From contig CAUYUJ010004003.1 of the NCBI GenBank assembly GCA_963575745.1, positions 1 through 64,000 on the forward strand: DNA of 64,000 nt. Direction: 5' to 3'. This stretch comes from Prorocentrum cordatum (Eukaryota > Sar > Dinophyceae > Prorocentrales > Prorocentraceae). Made by a program: the position numbers and the translations under genes. Below, piece by piece: positions 1-10,375 of this stretch; within the stretch, counting starts at the first letter, position 1, and each line of letters opens with the position of its first letter. Under the pieces are notes generated by a model. It was not told the origin of the DNA. It saw only the letters and a list, made by a program, of their open reading frames with translations, and did not search any database.

Positions 1-146
1 GGAGCAGAAACAATATCAATGACCCTCCGCCGTGGGGAACCCCTCGGCGCGCTGCCGTTGAAGAGCTCCAAGGCCTTCGGGCAGAAACGAGGGCGTAACC
101 TGCCGCTGGGCTCCCGACGGCAGCGTGCAATTGATTCTCTGTCCCC

Positions 147-590
147 ATCCTCCTCCTCCTCCTCCTCCTCCTCCTCCTCCTCCTCCTCCTCCTCCTCCTC
201 CTCCTCCTCCTCCTCTTCCTCGTCCTCCTTTTCCTCCCCCTCCTCCTCCCCTCCTCCTACTCTCCTCCTCCCACTCCTCCTCCGCCTCCTCCTCCTCCTC
301 CTCTCCTCCTCCTCTCTCCTCCTCCTCCGCCTCCTCCTCTCATCTACCCCTTACCCCTCCCCACTCCCCCTGCCCCATCCCCCTCCCCCCCCTCCTCCTC
401 CTCCTCCTCCTCCTCCTCCTCCTCCCTCTCCTCCTCCTCTGTATATACGACTCCTGCCTCCCCCACCTACTCCTCCTACTCCACCTTCTCCCTCCTCCTC
501 CCTCCTCCTCCTCCTCCTCCTCTTCCTCCTCCTTCCTCCTCCTCATCCTTCGCCTTCACCTCCTCCTCCTCCTCCTGCTTCCTCCTTCTC
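147..590. repeat. TCC/CTC microsatellite
   Basis: Nearly pure pyrimidine tract of CTC/TCC triplets with scattered interruptions. Long open frames across it (poly-Ser, Pro, Leu) follow from the triplet period and are not evidence of a gene. Confidence 0.97.
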
Positions 591-671
591 TTTTTTCACA
601 TCGTTTCTCCAACGGCAACATGTCATCGATACGCTGCCCCTGGGCAAAGGATGAACAGGGGCAGGACTTTC

Positions 672-785
672 GTTGTCGCCGCCGCCGCCAACGCCGTCGT
701 CGCCGTCGCCGCCGCCGTCGTCGCCGTCGCCGCCGCCGCCGTGATCGTCGTCGTCGCCGTCGCCGCCGCCGCCGTCGTCGGACTT
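672..785. repeat. GCC/GTC triplet repeat
   Basis: Alternating GCC and GTC triplets of about 110 bp. The period of three keeps several frames open by chance. Confidence 0.93.
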
Positions 786-924
786 TCGGTGGGCCAGCCG
801 CCACGCCCCCGCGGCGGCTGCTGCCGCCGTGGTTGGCGCGCCACGGCCGCGGGGGCGGCGGCCGGCGCCGCGGCAGACAGCCGCTCCTCTGTCGGGCGGC
901 GTTTTGGGCGGGGGCAGCAGGGGG

Positions 925-1365
925 AGGATGAGAAGGGAGGAGGGAGGAGGGAGGAGGGAGGAGGGAGGAGGGAGGGAGGAGGAGGAGGGAGGAGGGAGGA
1001 GGCGAGGAGGGAGGAGGAGGAACCAGGAGGGAGGAGGGGAGGAGGAGGAGGGGGAGGGAGGAGGGAGGAGGAGGAGGAGGAGGAGGAGGAGAGGAGGAGG
1101 AGGAGGAGGAGGAGGAGGAGGAGGAGGAGGAGGAGGAGGCGGAGGAGGAGGAGGAGGAGGAGGAGGAGGAGGAGGAGGAGGAGGATGAGGCGGGTGAGAA
1201 GGAGGAGAGAAGGAGGGAGGAGGGAGGAGGGAGGAAGGGAGGAGGGAGGGAGGGGCAGGCGGGAGGAGGAGGAGGGAGGAGGAAGGAGGAGGGCAGGAGG
1301 AGGAGGAGGAGGAGGAGGAGGAGGAGGAGTGGAGGAGGAGGAGGAGGTGAGGAGGGGAGGACAAG
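925..1365. repeat. GGA purine microsatellite
   Basis: Almost pure AGG/GGA with GGGA variants on the + strand, the complement of the tract at 147-590. Purine and pyrimidine blocks are therefore swapped between strands within 1 kb. Confidence 0.97.
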
Positions 1366-1489
1366 CCTGGTGCGCTCGCGTCATATCTGACGTCCTACCC
1401 CTCCCTCCCATCCCTTACCATGGCGCTGATTTTCTCTATCCGCGGACGCGTGTCGTAGCGGACCTGTTGCTCCGCGCGCGCGTGCGTAG

Positions 1490-1535
1490 TGGGTGGTGGT
1501 GCGCGTGCGTGCGTGCGAGCGTGTGTGCGTGGTTG

Positions 1536-1566
<31 letters not shown>

Positions 1567-1620
1567 GGTGGTTGTGGTGGTGGTGGTGGTGGTGGTGTGT
1601 GCGTGTGTGCGCGTGTGCTG
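1490..1620. repeat. GGT and TGCG microsatellite
   Basis: A GGT tract (about 1530-1596) is flanked by TGCG/TGTG dinucleotide-like runs. Confidence 0.9.
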
Positions 1621-1639
1621 TGGCATGGCACGGGAAATG

Positions 1640-1830
1640 ACGCCAACGCTGCAGCGGGAGCACGAGTCGAAACGGGCGGAAGCGCGGAACTGAGGCCAAC
1701 GCTGCAGCGGGAGCACGATTCGCAACGAGCGGAAGCACGGAAATGAGGCCAGCGCTGCAGCGGGAGCACGATTCGGAACGAGCGGGGCCCGAAAATGAGG
1801 CCAGCGCCTCAGCGAGAGCAGCATTTTGAA
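1640..1830. repeat. 53-bp minisatellite, four copies
   Basis: Four tandem copies of a unit beginning CCAACGCTGCAGCGGGAGCA start at about 1643, 1696, 1749 and 1801 (spacing 53, 53, 52). Later copies diverge by a few bases and the last is cut short. No gene is apparent. Confidence 0.9.
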
Positions 1831-1957
1831 CAAAAATGCAAGCGAAAACCCAACTCTCGGGAATCCTGTGTCTAAACAAGCAAGACGCGGGGGGGGTCGG
1901 CTACTCCCAGCACGCCATCAGGGGAAGAGGGAGAGTAGTATTCATATTGAGTAGTTG

Positions 1958-2075
1958 TGGAGGAGGAGGAGGAGGGGGAGGAGGAGGGGGAGGAGGAGGA
2001 GGAGGAGGAGGAGGAGGAGGAGGGGAGGACGGTGGCGGAGGAGGAGGAGAGGAGACAAAAGGAGGGGTGAGGATG
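1958..2075. repeat. GGA microsatellite
   Basis: GGA/GGGA purine tract that leads directly into the AGT array. Confidence 0.93.
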
Positions 2076-2084
2076 AGTAGCAGA

Positions 2085-2224
2085 GTAGTAGTTTAGTAGT
2101 AGTAGCAGTATTAGTAGTTAGTAGTAGTAGTTAGTCGTAGTCGTGTAGATGTAGGAGAGTAGTAGTTAGTAGTAGTAGAGTAGTCAGTCGTAGTAGTAGT
2201 AGTAGTAGTAGTAGTAGTTAGTAC

Positions 2225-2267
<43 letters not shown>

Positions 2268-2335
2268 TAGTAGTAGTATAGTAGTAGTTAGTAGTAGTAG
2301 AAGAAGTAGTCGTAGGTTATTAGTAGTAGTAGTAG

Positions 2336-2387
<52 letters not shown>

Positions 2388-2681
2388 TAGTAGTAAGTAG
2401 TAGTAGTAGTAGTAGTAGTCGTAAGTACGTGGTGGTGGTGGTTGGTGGTAGTAGTAGTAGCCGTAATCGAGTTAGTAGTGCAGTAGTAGTAGTCGTAGTA
2501 GTAGTAGTAATATTAGTTAGCGTAGTAGTGTCGTCGTCGTGTCGTCGTGTCGTCGTTTCGTCGTCGTGTCGTGGAGTAGTAGTAGAGTATAGTAGTAGTA
2601 GTAGAAAGTTGGGTAGTAGAGTAGTAGTAGTAGTAGTATTAGAGTAGGAGTAGTAGAGGGAGTAGTTTAGTAGTAGTTAGT

Positions 2682-2714
<33 letters not shown>

Positions 2715-2715
2715 G
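2085..2715. repeat. AGT/TAG microsatellite
   Basis: About 630 bp of AGT triplets with single-base slips and GTC patches near 2530. The TAG frame is closed throughout, so the array is non-coding in that phase. Confidence 0.96.
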
Positions 2716-3070
2716 AGGGAGGAGCGAGGGGAGCGAGGAGGGAGGAGGAGGGAGGAGGAGGAGGAGGCGGAGGAGGAGGAGGAAGAGGAGGAGGAGGAGG
2801 TGGAGGAGAGGAGGAGTAGGAGTAGGAGGGAGGAGGAAGAGGATGGGCCTGAGGAGGGGGAGGCATGAGGAGGAGAGGAGGAGGAGAAGGAGGAGGAGGA
2901 GGAGGAGGAAGAGGAGGAGGAGGAGGAGGAGGAGGAGGAGGCGGACGAGGAGGAGGAGGAGGAGGAGGAGGAGGAGGAGGAGGAGGAGGAGGAGGGAGGA
3001 GTGAGGAGTGAGGAGTGAAGGGTGAGGAGTGGAAGTCAGAAGGGAGGAGGTCGGGGGAGCAAGGAGGAGG
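2716..3070. repeat. GGA microsatellite
   Basis: Purine tract of GGA triplets with minor GGAGT variants at its right end. It adjoins the AGT array with no unique DNA between. Confidence 0.95.
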
Positions 3071-3347
3071 GAGGAGTTGAGCTGCATCACGTGTCGGATA
3101 AGCAACTTGTTAAAAGGGTCTCTGCAGGGCGACGATGTACACGGGAGCGTGGTGCTGGGCGAGGGCGGTGGGGGCATCGGAGAAGGAGCCCTTGGACCCT
3201 GAGATCTGGGCGCTGCATTATTTTTCAGCAGCTGGCGTCATCGCCCCGTTTCGGGCCCAGGGGCTTTTGCGGACCGATTGGGGCTCGAACAATGGCGCAG
3301 AGAGATGGGGTCCAAGTTCTTGGGTCGTGATTTGTATAGTGTTTTTT
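3071..3347. other. unassigned stretch
   Basis: Mixed-composition sequence between two repeat blocks. I see no recognisable gene or repeat in it. Confidence 0.5.
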
Positions 3348-3399
3348 CCCAACCATCCTGTGGTGTTGGGTCCTCGTTTTGAAGAGACGGTGCCCCGCG
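3348..3399 (-). repeat. dispersed repeat B, copy 1
   Basis: On the - strand this reads through GAGGACCCAACACCACAGGA and TGGTTGGG. The same block of about 50 bp recurs at 12079-12130 and 42673-42722. This copy directly abuts the TCCTC array at 3400, and copy 2 directly abuts a GGA array. Confidence 0.88.
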
Positions 3400-3510
3400 T
3401 TCCTCTCCTCTCCTCTCCTCTCCTCTCCTCTCCTCTCCTCTCCTCTCCTCTCCTCTCCTCTCCTCTCCTCTCCTCTCCTCCCCTCCTCTCCTCCTCTCCT
3501 CTTCACCCAC
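3400..3510. repeat. TCCTC pentanucleotide array
   Basis: About twenty tandem TCCTC units, decaying into TCC triplets before the 90-bp array. Confidence 0.96.
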
Positions 3511-3525
3511 CCAGTACACCGTTTC

Positions 3526-5836
3526 GTGGCTCCATAGGGAGCTCCACCGAAGGCCACAGTGCCCGCGCCCGCATGCGTCACCCACACCCATTTCGGCACA
3601 CCCCTCACACGTTTCGTGGCTCCATAGGGAGCTCCACCGAAGGCCCCAGTGCCCGCGGCCGCATGCGTCACCCACACCCATTTCGGCACACCCCTCACAC
3701 GTTTCGTGGTTCCATAGGGAGCTCCACCGAAGGCCCCAGTGGCCGCGGCCGCATGCGTCACCCACACCCATTTCGGCACACCCCTCACACGTTTCGTGGC
3801 TCCATAGGGAGCTCCACCGAAGGCCCCAGTGCCCGCGCCCGCATGCGTCACCCACACCCATTTCGGCACACCCCTCACACGTTTCGTGGCTCCATAGGGA
3901 GCTCCACCGAATGCCCCAGTGCCCGCGCCCGCATGCGTCACCCACACCCAATTCGGCACACCCCTCACACGTTTCGTGGCTCCATAGGGAGCTCCACCGA
4001 AGGCCCCAGTGCCCGCGCCCACATGCATCAGCCACACCCATTTCGGCACACCCCTCACACGTTCGTGGCTCCATAGGGAGCTCCACCGAAGATGTCTCCG
4101 TTGACCCGCGCCCGTCATGCGTCAGCCACCCCATTTCGGCAACCTGAACGTTTCGTTGGCTCCAAGGGCGCTCCACCGAAGGCCAGTGCCCGGCGCCCGA
4201 TGCGTCACCTACAACCATATCGGCACACCATATCGGCACAACCCCCACACGTTTCGTGGATCCATTTTTTTATTGGAGCTCCACCGAAGGCCAACTGACC
4301 GCGCCGCACCGCGGTCACGGGGACACACCCATTTCGGCCACACTCCTCCACACGCTTTCGTGGCTCCATAGGGAGCTCCACCGAAGGCCCCAGTGCCCGC
4401 GCCCGCACGCGTCACCCACACCCATTTCGGCACACCCCTCACACGTTTCGTGGCTCCATAGGGAGCTCCACCGAAGGCCCCAGTGCCCGCGGCCGCATGC
4501 GTCCCCCACACCATTTCGGCACACCCCTCACACGTTTCGTGGCTCCATAGGGAGCTCCACCGAAGGCCCCAGTGCCCGCGGCCGCATGCGTCCCCCACAC
4601 CCATTTCGGCACACCCCTCACACGTTTCGTGGCTCCATAGGGAGCTCCACCGAAGGCCCCAGTGCCCGCGGCCGCATGCGTCCACCACACCCATTTCGGC
4701 ACACCCCTCACACGTTTCGTGGCTCCATAGGGAGCTCCACCGAAGGCCCCAGTGCCCGCGGCCGCATGCGTCCCCCACACCCATTTCGGCACACCCCTCA
4801 CACGTTTCGTGGCTCCATAGGGAGCTCCACCGAAGGCCCCAGTGCCCGCGGCCGCATGCGTCCCCCACACCCATTTCGGCACACCCCTCACACGTTTCGT
4901 GGCTCCACAGGGAGCTCCACCGAAGGCCCCAGTGCCCGCGGCCGCATGCGTCCCCCACACCCATTTCGGCACACCCCTCACACGTTTCGTGGCTCCAAAG
5001 GGAGCTCCACCGAAGGCCCCAGTGCCCGCGGCCGCATGCGTCCCCCACACCCATTTCGGCACACCCCAACAGTTTCGTGGCCCCTAGGGGGGGGGGGGGG
5101 GGGGGGAAATGCTCCACCGAAGGCCCCAAGTGCCGCGCCCGCAATTGCGTCAGCCACAACATGTCGAGAACACCCCTCACACGTTTTCGTGGCTCCATGA
5201 GGAGCTCCACCGAAGGCGCCCGTGCCCGCGCTCGCAATGGGATGCGGTCAGCCACACCCATTCGGAAAACCAATCTCGCACGTTCGTGGCCCCATGAGGA
5301 GCTCACCGATGGCCCCAGTGCCGCGCACGCATGCGTCAGCCTTGTACACCCATTTTCGGCAAACCCTCACACGTTCGTGGCCCATAGGGAGCTCCACCGA
5401 AGGCCACAAGTCTGCCCGCGCCCGCATGCGTCAGCCACAAAACAGAACAGCCACCCCACAGTTTCCTGGTCCCATAGGTAGCTCCACCGAAGGCCCCAGT
5501 GCCCGCGCCCGCATGCGTCAGCCAAACCCATTTCGGCACACCCCTCACACGTTTCGTGGCTCCATAGGGAGCTCCACCGAAGGCCCCAGTGCCCGCGCCC
5601 GCATGCGTCAGCCACACCCATTTCGGTACACCCCTCAAGCGTTTCGTGGTTCCATAGGGGGCTCCACCGAAGGCCCCAGTGCCCGCGCCCGCATGCGTCA
5701 GCCACACCCATTTCGTCAACTCCCTCACACGTTTCGTGGCCCCATAGGGAGCTCCACCGAAGGCCCCAGTGCTGCCGCCCGCATGCGTCCCGCACACCCA
5801 TCCCCTTCACACGTTTCTTGGCCCTATAGGGAGCCC
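3526..5836 (-). repeat. 90-bp tandem array (family A, array 1)
   Basis: About 25 tandem units of 90 bp, for example 4621 to 4711. On the - strand each unit contains CTTCGGTGGAGCTCCCTATG followed by GGGCCACGAAA or close variants. The central units (4440-5060) are nearly identical; units at both ends are diverged and carry indels. Because 90 is a multiple of three and the unit lacks stops in several frames, frames of 200-365 residues appear on both strands. I treat them as products of the repeat, although a repeat protein cannot be excluded. Arrays of the same family lie at 10350-11580 and 30600-31345 on the + strand. Confidence 0.95.
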
Positions 5837-5912
5837 CACCGAAATTGGTAGTGTCAACTGCGGTATTCACACCTGCGCATGGTTGGGTCCTTCGTCAGGC
5901 TAATTTTTCGGA
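5837..5912 (-). repeat. family A leader block
   Basis: Reading on the - strand, a block containing TTAGCCTGACGAAGGACCCA and GTGAATACCGC precedes the first 90-bp unit. The same block stands before array 2 (10126-10220) and a single unit at 29587. The family therefore has a fixed leader followed by a variable number of units. Confidence 0.85.
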
Positions 5913-6177
5913 GGGGGGACGATACGGAGAGGGCATCGGATGAGGAGCCCCAAGCGGGCGGGGCTGACACTGAATCCGCACGCTCCTGAGCGGGGTGGGC
6001 CATCGGACCCCTATCGGCGATGCGTTGGCGGTTGGGGGCAGATGCATCCCCCCTCTGATCGGGGGGGGCGAAAGGGTAGGGTAGGGTAGAGAATCAGCTC
6101 ACGAAGCTGGTTTTCCTGGCGCCCATGTATCGGGGAATGGGCCCGGCGGCGGGGCGGAAACCAACTGCATGCTTGCT
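5913..6177. other. unassigned stretch
   Basis: No gene seen. It contains three GGGTA units near 6074 and a short block (GGGGGCAGATGCATCCC near 6036) that recurs at about 6476. Confidence 0.5.
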
Positions 6178-6484
6178 ATCCTACCCTTTCGTCCGGCCCG
6201 ATGGGGGCAGATAGAGGCCTCCTAGATGGGGTCCGAGCAGATGGGGTCGGAGGATCGCGACGCATCGCCGATACATCGGCGATGCATCGCCGATGCATCG
6301 GCGATATATCTGCCACGTCGGCGACGTATCGGTGCCGTTGGAGCGGAGAAAATCGGGCTCCACATCGAGCCGCATCACCGATGATGCATTGCCGATGCGG
6401 TGCGACCATCCGACCCCATCTATTCGGACCCCATCTGGGAGGCCTATAGATCCTATCCTTTCGTCCGGCCCGATGGGGGCAGAT
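6178..6484. repeat. 35-bp direct repeats flanking an element
   Basis: Positions 6178-6212 and 6450-6484 are the same 35 bp with one C/T difference, including CCTTTCGTCCGGCCCGATGG. They bracket the inverted-repeat element at 6212-6448. The length is far above a usual target-site duplication, so recombination or prior tandem duplication of the target is likelier. Confidence 0.9.
6212..6448. mobile_element. non-autonomous element with long terminal inverted repeats, copy 1
   Basis: The left end, TAGAGGCCTCCTAGATGGGG, is mirrored by CCCCATCTGGGAGGCCTATA at the right end, and the inverted match extends about 50 bp. The interior is rich in CGATGCATCG palindromes. There is no room for a transposase, so it is MITE-like. 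A second copy lies at 24445-24656. Confidence 0.85.
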
Positions 6485-6515
6485 GCATCCCACCTCTGAG
6501 CCCCGTCATCCCTGA

Positions 6516-6600
6516 ACGTAGGTCGGGCATATCGTCCTACAGGCGGATCTCGGAAGAAAAATGGCACATAGTCAAACAACATCAAACATAGCCAAACAAG
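6516..6600. repeat. related to the small TIR element at 22914
   Basis: GTAGGTCGGGCATATCGTCC, TACAGGCGGAT and ACATAGTCAAACA match the left part of the element at 22914-23071. The right terminal repeat is degraded, so this is a diverged or partial copy. Confidence 0.7.
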
Positions 6601-6810
6601 CATGAAACACCGTGCCCGCATTATTTCTGTAGAACAATTTCTGGCTCAGCCCTAAACGTTGCCTCCGAGGGCGGCGCTCCACCCGGGAACGCCCGCTGCG
6701 GGGTCGCCGCAGCGGCGACGAGGAGCGCGAGCCTGCCGCAAGGTGGGCCCCCTCGGATGAGGATGACAGTTACGAGAACCATCGCAGAAAGGAACAGAGA
6801 AGACAAATTA

Positions 6811-6962
6811 TGATAATGGTGCTGCTGCTGATGATGATGAAGATGATGATGATGACGATGATGATGATGCTGATGCTGATGATGCTGATGATGCTGATGA
6901 TGATGCAGATGCTGATGCTGATGATGTTGATGATGCTGCTGATGAGGATGATGATGCTTATA

Positions 6963-7029
<67 letters not shown>

Positions 7030-7105
7030 GGAACACGATGTTACGATGACGATGTATGCTGATGCTGATGAGATTGATGAGCTATGATGTGATGATGGGA
7101 GGAGG
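6811..7105. repeat. GAT/ATG microsatellite
   Basis: About 290 bp of GAT triplets with GCT-interspersed units, ending in a pure GAT run at 6960-7028. Confidence 0.96.
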
Positions 7106-7915
7106 GGAGGAGGACGATGAGATAATCCCTCCTGGGAGGATAGGACGATGCTAGGAGGAGGATAGGAGGAGGATAGGAGGAGGTCGGAGAAGGAGGGGGA
7201 GGAGGAGGAGGAGGAGTGGAGAGTAGCAGGAGGAAGGAGGAGAAGGAGGAGGAGGAGGATGAGGTGGATATGCGGATGATGATGATGATGATGATGCTGA
7301 TGCTGATGATGCTGCTGCTGCTGATGATGATGTGATGATGATAGATGTGATGATGATGCTTGATGATGATGATGATGCTTGATGATGAGATGATTGATGA
7401 TGATGATGATCAGGAGGAGGAGGGAGGATGAGGAGGAGGAGGAGGAGGAGGAGGGAGGAGGAGGCGTGGCGATAGCACGGAGGAGGAGGAGGATACGAAG
7501 GAGGTAGAGAAGTAGGAGAAGGAGGAGGAGGAGGAGGAGGAGGAGGAGGAAGGAGGAGGAGGAGGAGGAGGAGGAGGAGGAGGAGGAGGAGGCGGAGGAG
7601 GAGGAGGAGGAGGAGGAGAGAGGGGAGGAGGAGGAGGAGGGAGGAGGAGGGAGGAGGAGCAGAGGGAGGAGGAAGAGGAAGAGGAGGGAGGAGGAGGAGC
7701 AGCGGGAGGGAAGAGACGGAGGAGGAGGAGGAGGAGGAGGAGGAGGAGGAGGAGGAGGAGGAGGAGTAGGCGGAGGAGGAAGGAGGGGAGGAGGAGGAGG
7801 AGGAGGAGGAGGAGAAGGAGGTGCAGAGGAGGTAGGCAGGAGGAGGAGGAGGAGGAGGAGGAGGCGGAGGAGGAGGAGGAGGAGGAGGAGGAGGAGGAGG
7901 AGGTGAAGGATGAGG
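7106..7915. repeat. GGA array with GAT islands
   Basis: About 800 bp of GGA purine repeat interrupted by a GAT block at 7275-7410. Open frames on either strand are repeat translations. Confidence 0.96.
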
Positions 7916-7929
7916 AGACCTCGTGTGAG

Positions 7930-8070
7930 CTTCTGGGGTCATTCTTGGAGCCTCCCTGGAGCTTCCTGGGTATCCTTGGAGGCCTCTTGGGGGCCTCCTT
8001 GGGCCTCTCGGGGGTTTCTGGGGCTTCTTAGGGGCCTCTTTGGCCCTCTTCCGGCGTTCCTGGCCTGTCG
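7930..8070 (-). repeat. degenerate CCAAGAGGCC minisatellite
   Basis: On the - strand this reads as runs of CCAAGAGGCCCC with 10-14 bp spacing. The same degenerate repeat occurs on the + strand at 20145-20690 and 41290-41840. Confidence 0.75.
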
Positions 8071-8434
8071 GCTGCCGTCGGAAGCTGTGTGCGCCCCAGG
8101 GGGCGGCCCTCGAAGAGCACGGCGGGGGCGCCGGAGCGCCGCAACTCAGATGTTGTAGTGAGATGTTGTAGTGCACGGTTGCCTCACGTGCCAGAATTTG
8201 CATCATTGGCTCCACTCATCTGACGCTTCCCATAAATTTGAACACGGGGCGTTCTGCAAATAAGGAACCCGTATATAAAGCATCTAGGGTTTGGAAGCCG
8301 GTGGAACTCCAATCGTGGATTGGTCATAGATGCCGCCTCCGCCCTCATCAGATAGGGAATCACGCAGGATCTGAAGCCTCCTGGGAACATTCCTTAACCA
8401 ACGCCCCCACGGGGAAACGATACGGTCAGGAGCT

Positions 8435-8640
8435 TTTGCTCAGCGTGTCGCGGCAGCGGCCCCAGCGACACGCTATGCCCTGCATAGCGTGTCGCTCCGC
8501 TCCGCTGGATGGGATACGGGGAAGAGGTTCGGGACGTGGACGCCTTGGGACCCAGGCGCGGTTAGCGTGTCGCGCCGAAGCATGGTGTGCCAGAACTAGC
8601 GGCGCGACACGCTAAGCCAGAGTTCCCGACCGTAGGGGCA
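8435..8640. repeat. hairpin cluster (family C, copy 1)
   Basis: Five copies of AGCGTGTCGC in alternating orientation lie near 8442, 8465, 8485, 8563 and 8604. The last pair forms a perfect 16-bp stem (8562-8577 with 8600-8615) around a 22-nt loop. The block is followed by GAGTTCCCGACCGTAGGGG and then a GGA array. The same order (hairpin, GTTCCC motif, GGA array) is seen at 23085-23450. Confidence 0.85.
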
Positions 8641-8679
8641 GCACTAGGGGGAAGGGGACGATAGAGTGGGGAAACAATC

Positions 8680-8792
8680 GGAGGAGGAGGAGGAGGAGGA
8701 GGAGGAGGAGGAGGAAGAGAAGGAGGAGGAGGAGCAGGGGAGAGGAGAGGGAGGAGGCGACGGATGAGGATGAGGATGATGATGATGATGAT

Positions 8793-8831
<39 letters not shown>

Positions 8832-9110
8832 GGAAGGAGGAGGAGGAGGGAGGAGGGAGGAGGAGTTGGAGGAGGAGGAGAAGCAGGAGGAGAAGGATGA
8901 TGATGATGAGGAGGAATAGGAGGAGAAGCAGGAGGAGGAGGAGGAGGAGGAGGAGGAGGAGGAGGAGGAGGAGGAGGAGGAATAGGAATAGGAATAGGAA
9001 TAGGAATAGGAATAGGAGGCGGAAGAGGAGGAGAGGAGGGGGAGGAGAAGGAGGAGTTGGAGGAGCAGGAGGAGGAGGACGAGGAGGAGGAGGCAAGAGG
9101 AGGAGATCTC
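8680..9110. repeat. GGA, GAT and AGGAAT arrays
   Basis: GGA tracts enclose a GAT block (8770-8830) and a short AGGAAT hexamer run (8980-9017). Confidence 0.95.
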
Positions 9111-9419
9111 AGACTTCCTCGCGTCGTGAACATCTCTCGAAAGACCCTTTTTTGTTTTTTCGCCTCCGGGGTTCCTCACCGGAACCCAGGGCTGTCAAAA
9201 ACTGACGTCAGGACAGAAAACCGGTCCCGGGGAAAGGGTCCAGACCTCTGGGGGGCCGGCCGCGTTGCGCAACAATCATGACATTGGATGCCCGGGGGAC
9301 AGAAGCGTCATGAGAGGAGGGGGCAGCAGTAGAGGGTGGGAGGGGCGGCTCAATCTCGAATCTTCTCCTCCCAACCTCCTTTCCTCCTCCTCCTCCTCCT
9401 TCTCCTCGGCGCCTCACGC

Positions 9420-10130
9420 GCCCCTCCCTGCTGATGGGGCGTGCTGCGCCCAAAGCGTCGTTTCACGCTCGTGTCGATTGCGTGCCTCAGCAGTTCCAAG
9501 GACCTCGAAGCATCCTCATTTGCGGGGACTCTTGTGGCAGAGTTCCAGAAAAGGTGCGAACGATGTCTGGCGATACGACCACGTGTGGAACACCAAACTA
9601 CGGGCAACAACGAATGCATCAGGGAACCCTCACCAGAACTGGTGCGAGGATGGGTCTGGCGACAAATCCTGGGTAGGCCTGGACATCTGTAACTAGCAAG
9701 GTAAGTCCAGGTGCTTGCACGGTCTAGACATTTCGCACACAACCGACCCTTCCCCCAACGTCCAATCAGGTGCCCATGCGGGTCGGGACACATCAGGACA
9801 CGGGAGACATCCCGAAATCTGGGGCGACCAGCAATCTCGAGCACTGCACCTGAAAACCTGTCGAGGACCTGAAGAAAATCTCGCTGCTGGCAAAACTGAT
9901 TCATCAACTCTCGAGGGACAAGGATCTCTCCTGCAGCTCTCTTGGCTGTCTGGTCGGCAACGCGGCTTTCCCTCCAGGACAAGAAAGGGACCCCAAGATT
10001 CAGGGACCAAGGCCAGGACTTGTGTGCAGGTGCGTGGATGACTCCCACCGTCTCTTTCCGATCGTGTCGCCGAAACTGGATCTCTTCCCAAAACTCAGCA
10101 TGAAGAAGCTGGAAGCGTCGTGCTGACAAA
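9420..10130 (-). pseudogene. LINE-type retroelement C-terminal remnant (RNase H end)
   Basis: A 270-residue open frame on the - strand (9350-10162) begins inside the family A leader and ends in a translated GGA tract, so only the middle is credible. It contains VPFLSW, then ADQTAKRAAGE, which resembles the last acidic motif of an RNase H domain. CAKCLDRAS and further Cys/His-rich sequence follow. This suits the tail of a LINE polyprotein. No reverse transcriptase core is present, so it is 5' truncated or fused to the neighbouring repeat. Its 3' side runs into a GGA tract near 9410. The assignment is by motif resemblance only, with moderate certainty. Confidence 0.5.
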
Positions 10131-10220
10131 ATTAGCCTGGCGAAGGACCCAACCATACGCAATTATGAATACCGCAATTGTGAATACCATCTTCGCCCGC
10201 GCTCCCTATGTGGCCACGGC
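10126..10220 (+). repeat. family A leader block
   Basis: It contains TTAGCCTGGCGAAGGACCCA and ATTATGAATACCGC, matching the block at 5837-5912 in the opposite orientation. It is followed by a coding-like stretch and then the 90-bp array. Confidence 0.87.
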
Positions 10221-10221
10221 T

Positions 10222-10375
10222 TCCCGCCGGAACCCGACATACTCAGGGACACGTTCGTGGCCGTCTTCGCGGGCGCCGACGACGACGAGGACGCCGTCCC
10301 CTTGACCGAGGAGCAGAAGCAAGAAAGGGCTCTGAGAGCCATGAGGGAGACTGCCACTGGCGCCTTCAGCGGAGC
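10222..10375 (+). pseudogene. coding-like fragment between leader and array
   Basis: One + frame reads about 50 residues with natural-looking composition, including FPPEPDILRDTFVAVF, then AGADDDEDAV and LTEEQKQERALRAMRETA. It passes without a break into the first array unit (TGAFSGAPMG). It has no start codon or stop of its own and I do not recognise the family. It may be a captured exon fragment or part of the sequence from which the repeat unit arose. Confidence 0.35.

Noticed and set aside
19-1640. Long Ser/Pro/Leu- or Arg/Gly/Glu-rich open frames on both strands
   Set aside because: They are triplet microsatellite translations and overlap in all phases.
3135-5306. Frames of 200-365 codons through the 90-bp array as repeat-protein genes
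   Set aside because: The unit length is divisible by three and lacks stops in several frames on both strands. Nothing favours one frame, although expression data could change this.
3526-5836. CRISPR-like array
   Set aside because: Units are contiguous 90-bp tandem repeats without unique spacers, and the genome is eukaryotic.
6070-6090. GGGTAGGGTAGGGTA as telomeric repeat
   Set aside because: Only three units, and they lack the TTTAGGG type expected.
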